DNA from: Marivirga lumbricoides
GTDB taxonomy: Bacteria > Bacteroidota > Bacteroidia > Cytophagales > Cyclobacteriaceae
Direction of reading: 5' to 3'
Length of the DNA stretch: 64,000 bases
Assembly (NCBI RefSeq): GCF_014636295.1
Contig: NZ_BMEC01000012.1
Span: 62,001 to 126,000, forward strand
The notes below the pieces were generated by a model, which ran no database searches, was not told the origin of the DNA, and worked only from the letters and a program-made list of their open reading frames with translations. The stretch's first letter is position 1, and every line of letters begins with the position of its first letter. The translations under genes were made by a program, and so were the position numbers. Below, piece by piece: positions 63,090 to 64,000 of the stretch.

Positions 63090-63713
63090 TTAAATGGCTT
63101 GTTCAGTATTTTCACTAGAATCTATTTCATTCTCATTCTGAAGGGAGTCTTCCTCCTCCAACTCATCCATCTGCTTTCTCATTGATTTCATCTTCTCCCT
63201 TTGCTTCTCAGTTTCCTTTTTATCATTCAGAAAATCAGTAACAGGCCCAAGATTAATACCATTTTGCATGATTTGTGTCACCTGGTTAAGGTCTACCTGG
63301 CCTTCAAGAAAAATAAGATTGGCCATACCATTGGAAGTTATCGATGCAAAATAGAGATCTTCATTTTCTTTAGGAGTGTAAATGCTAACAAGAGAGCCGC
63401 TCATCCTTGCGGAAATAAGTTCCTCCCAGTCGGAGAAATCCTGCTCCTTTTGCCACTTTTCATACACAGCTGTTTTTTCCGGTGTATCCAGGTTTATTTG
63501 AAGATAATGTGCCTTCTTCACATTTTTTGTCGCCTTGAAAAAACTGGAATCATTGGCAATATTCACCATTCGAATGGTACTGGGATATAAATGAAGAGAC
63601 AGGAAATGAATTTTCTCCTCCTCCAGGCTTTTTAGAGGGTCTGTCACATTATTTTTGCATGAAAGCAGAAAAGAGCAACATAAAAACAGGCAAAGTAAAG
63701 TTTTCAGGTTCAT
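63090..63713 (-). CDS. DUF4252 lipoprotein
   Basis: The 207-residue protein has a lipoprotein signal (LFLCCSFLLSCKNN, lipid Cys about residue 19) and a DUF4252 domain at about 45-165 (SLVSIYTPKENEDLYFASITSNGMANLIFLEGQVDLNQV). A charged C-terminal tail of about 40 residues follows (KETEKQREKMKSMRKQMDELEEED). DUF4252 proteins of Bacteroidota have no known role; they often accompany extracytoplasmic-function sigma factors, but none is seen within the window. It appears to head the ABC operon. Confidence 0.82.
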   Translation of the reverse strand: MNLKTLLCLFLCCSFLLSCKNNVTDPLKSLEEEKIHFLSLHLYPSTIRMVNIANDSSFFKATKNVKKAHYLQINLDTPEKTAVYEKWQKEQDFSDWEELISARMSGSLVSIYTPKENEDLYFASITSNGMANLIFLEGQVDLNQVTQIMQNGINLGPVTDFLNDKKETEKQREKMKSMRKQMDELEEEDSLQNENEIDSSENTEQAI

Positions 63714-63739
63714 AGTTTTGTAGTTACTAACAGATAAGA

Positions 63740-63773
63740 ATAAAGACTAAGCTAACAAAAGCTTAGTCTTTAT
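63740..63773 (-). terminator. Strong hairpin between two DUF4252 genes
   Basis: A perfect 14-bp stem ATAAAGACTAAGCT / AGCTTAGTCTTTAT with a 6-nt loop. The minus-strand tail is only moderately T-rich, so it may partly terminate or separate the two genes. Confidence 0.7.
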
Positions 63774-63795
63774 GAAAATTTTATGTAAAAGATGA

Positions 63796-64000
63796 TTATT
63801 TATTCTCATCCATATCTTCTAACTTCTCCAGGTTCTCCATCCCCGATATATTAAGTCCTTTAGCAATTTTAGACATTTGCTTCAGATCAATATTCCCGAA
63901 GATACTTGCTGCAACAAAGCTGCTGTCACTTCCTACTAACATGATCAGTTCATTGATCATGCCGTCTTTTTCCTTGATCAGGAAGCGCATATCAGAATCT
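63796..64000 (-). CDS. DUF4252 family protein, C-terminal part (cut by the window edge)
   Basis: The frame is open to the window end (...DSDMRFLIKEKDG), so the ATG at 63990 is internal and the real start lies beyond 64000. The visible 67 residues match the end of a DUF4252 domain: INELIMLVGSDSSFVAASIFGNIDLKQMSKIAKGL. It would be the first of two adjacent DUF4252 genes and lacks the charged tail of its neighbour. Confidence 0.75.
   Translation of the reverse strand, partial: DSDMRFLIKEKDGMINELIMLVGSDSSFVAASIFGNIDLKQMSKIAKGLNISGMENLEKLEDMDENK

Overview
The window looks like chromosome from a marine-type Bacteroidota bacterium, most likely order Cytophagales (Fulvivirga/Marivirga-like). The evidence is low GC, promoters with the Bacteroidota -7 box TAnnTTTG, a TonB receptor with a carboxypeptidase-regulatory N-terminus, PorP/SprF, type IX secretion sorting domains of types A and B, DUF4199, DUF4252 and BatA families, and a TPR-type histidine kinase. 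I saw no rRNA, tRNA, CRISPR array, transposase or phage gene. The species is not determined.

Layout. 1-7.2 kb: the tail of an unknown gene, a methyltransferase, and a convergent five-gene operon (BatA-domain protein, dihydroorotase-like protein lacking its metal ligands, DUF4199 protein, two glycosyltransferases). 7.2-12.2 kb: an intergenic stretch with REP-like sequences, a TonB receptor, a fasciclin lipoprotein. 12.5-18.2 kb: a two-gene unit in which a giant PKD/Fn3 surface protein without sorting domain follows a tiny secreted protein made only of the missing half of its last Fn3 domain plus a type B sorting domain. 18.4-19.8 kb: divergent HxlR regulator and NmrA-like reductase with a palindromic operator. 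20-23.2 kb: bioF-bioD-bioA. 23.2-25.7 kb: an outer-membrane barrel and an M1 peptidase.

25.7-33.8 kb: DUF1266 and TPR genes opposite a series of unrecognised acidic proteins, one of them frameshifted. 33.9-41.4 kb: a tightly overlapping six-gene biosynthetic operon (APH-fold kinase, NadM-like nucleotidyltransferase, asparagine synthetase, GT1 glycosyltransferase, PIG-L deacetylase, and a chorismatase fused to a radical SAM enzyme). 41.6-47.3 kb: a large FG-GAP/BspA/HYR type B surface protein with its PorP/SprF partner. 47.5-55.6 kb: VWA, DKNYY, TPR and unknown proteins plus one decayed gene. 55.7-58.6 kb: a TPR histidine kinase and LuxR-type response regulator. 58.7-64 kb: a lipoprotein, a secreted PGRP amidase with type A sorting domain, an ABC transporter and two DUF4252 proteins.

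The main finding is a shared promoter architecture. Every apparent operon start between 47.3 and 55.8 kb, and both divergent genes at 29.0-29.2 kb, carries a CACC or CACT half-site (GGTG or AGTG read with transcription) exactly 23 bp upstream of a TAnnTTTG-like -7 box. The spacing is identical in ten of ten promoters. In five intergenic regions two such half-sites face each other as a 40-bp element (CACNN-N30-NNGTG). One lies in front of the kinase/regulator pair, making that pair the natural candidate for the controlling system. This ties the unknown TPR, VWA, DKNYY and surface-protein genes, and possibly the biosynthetic operon downstream of 29.2 kb, into one undescribed regulon.
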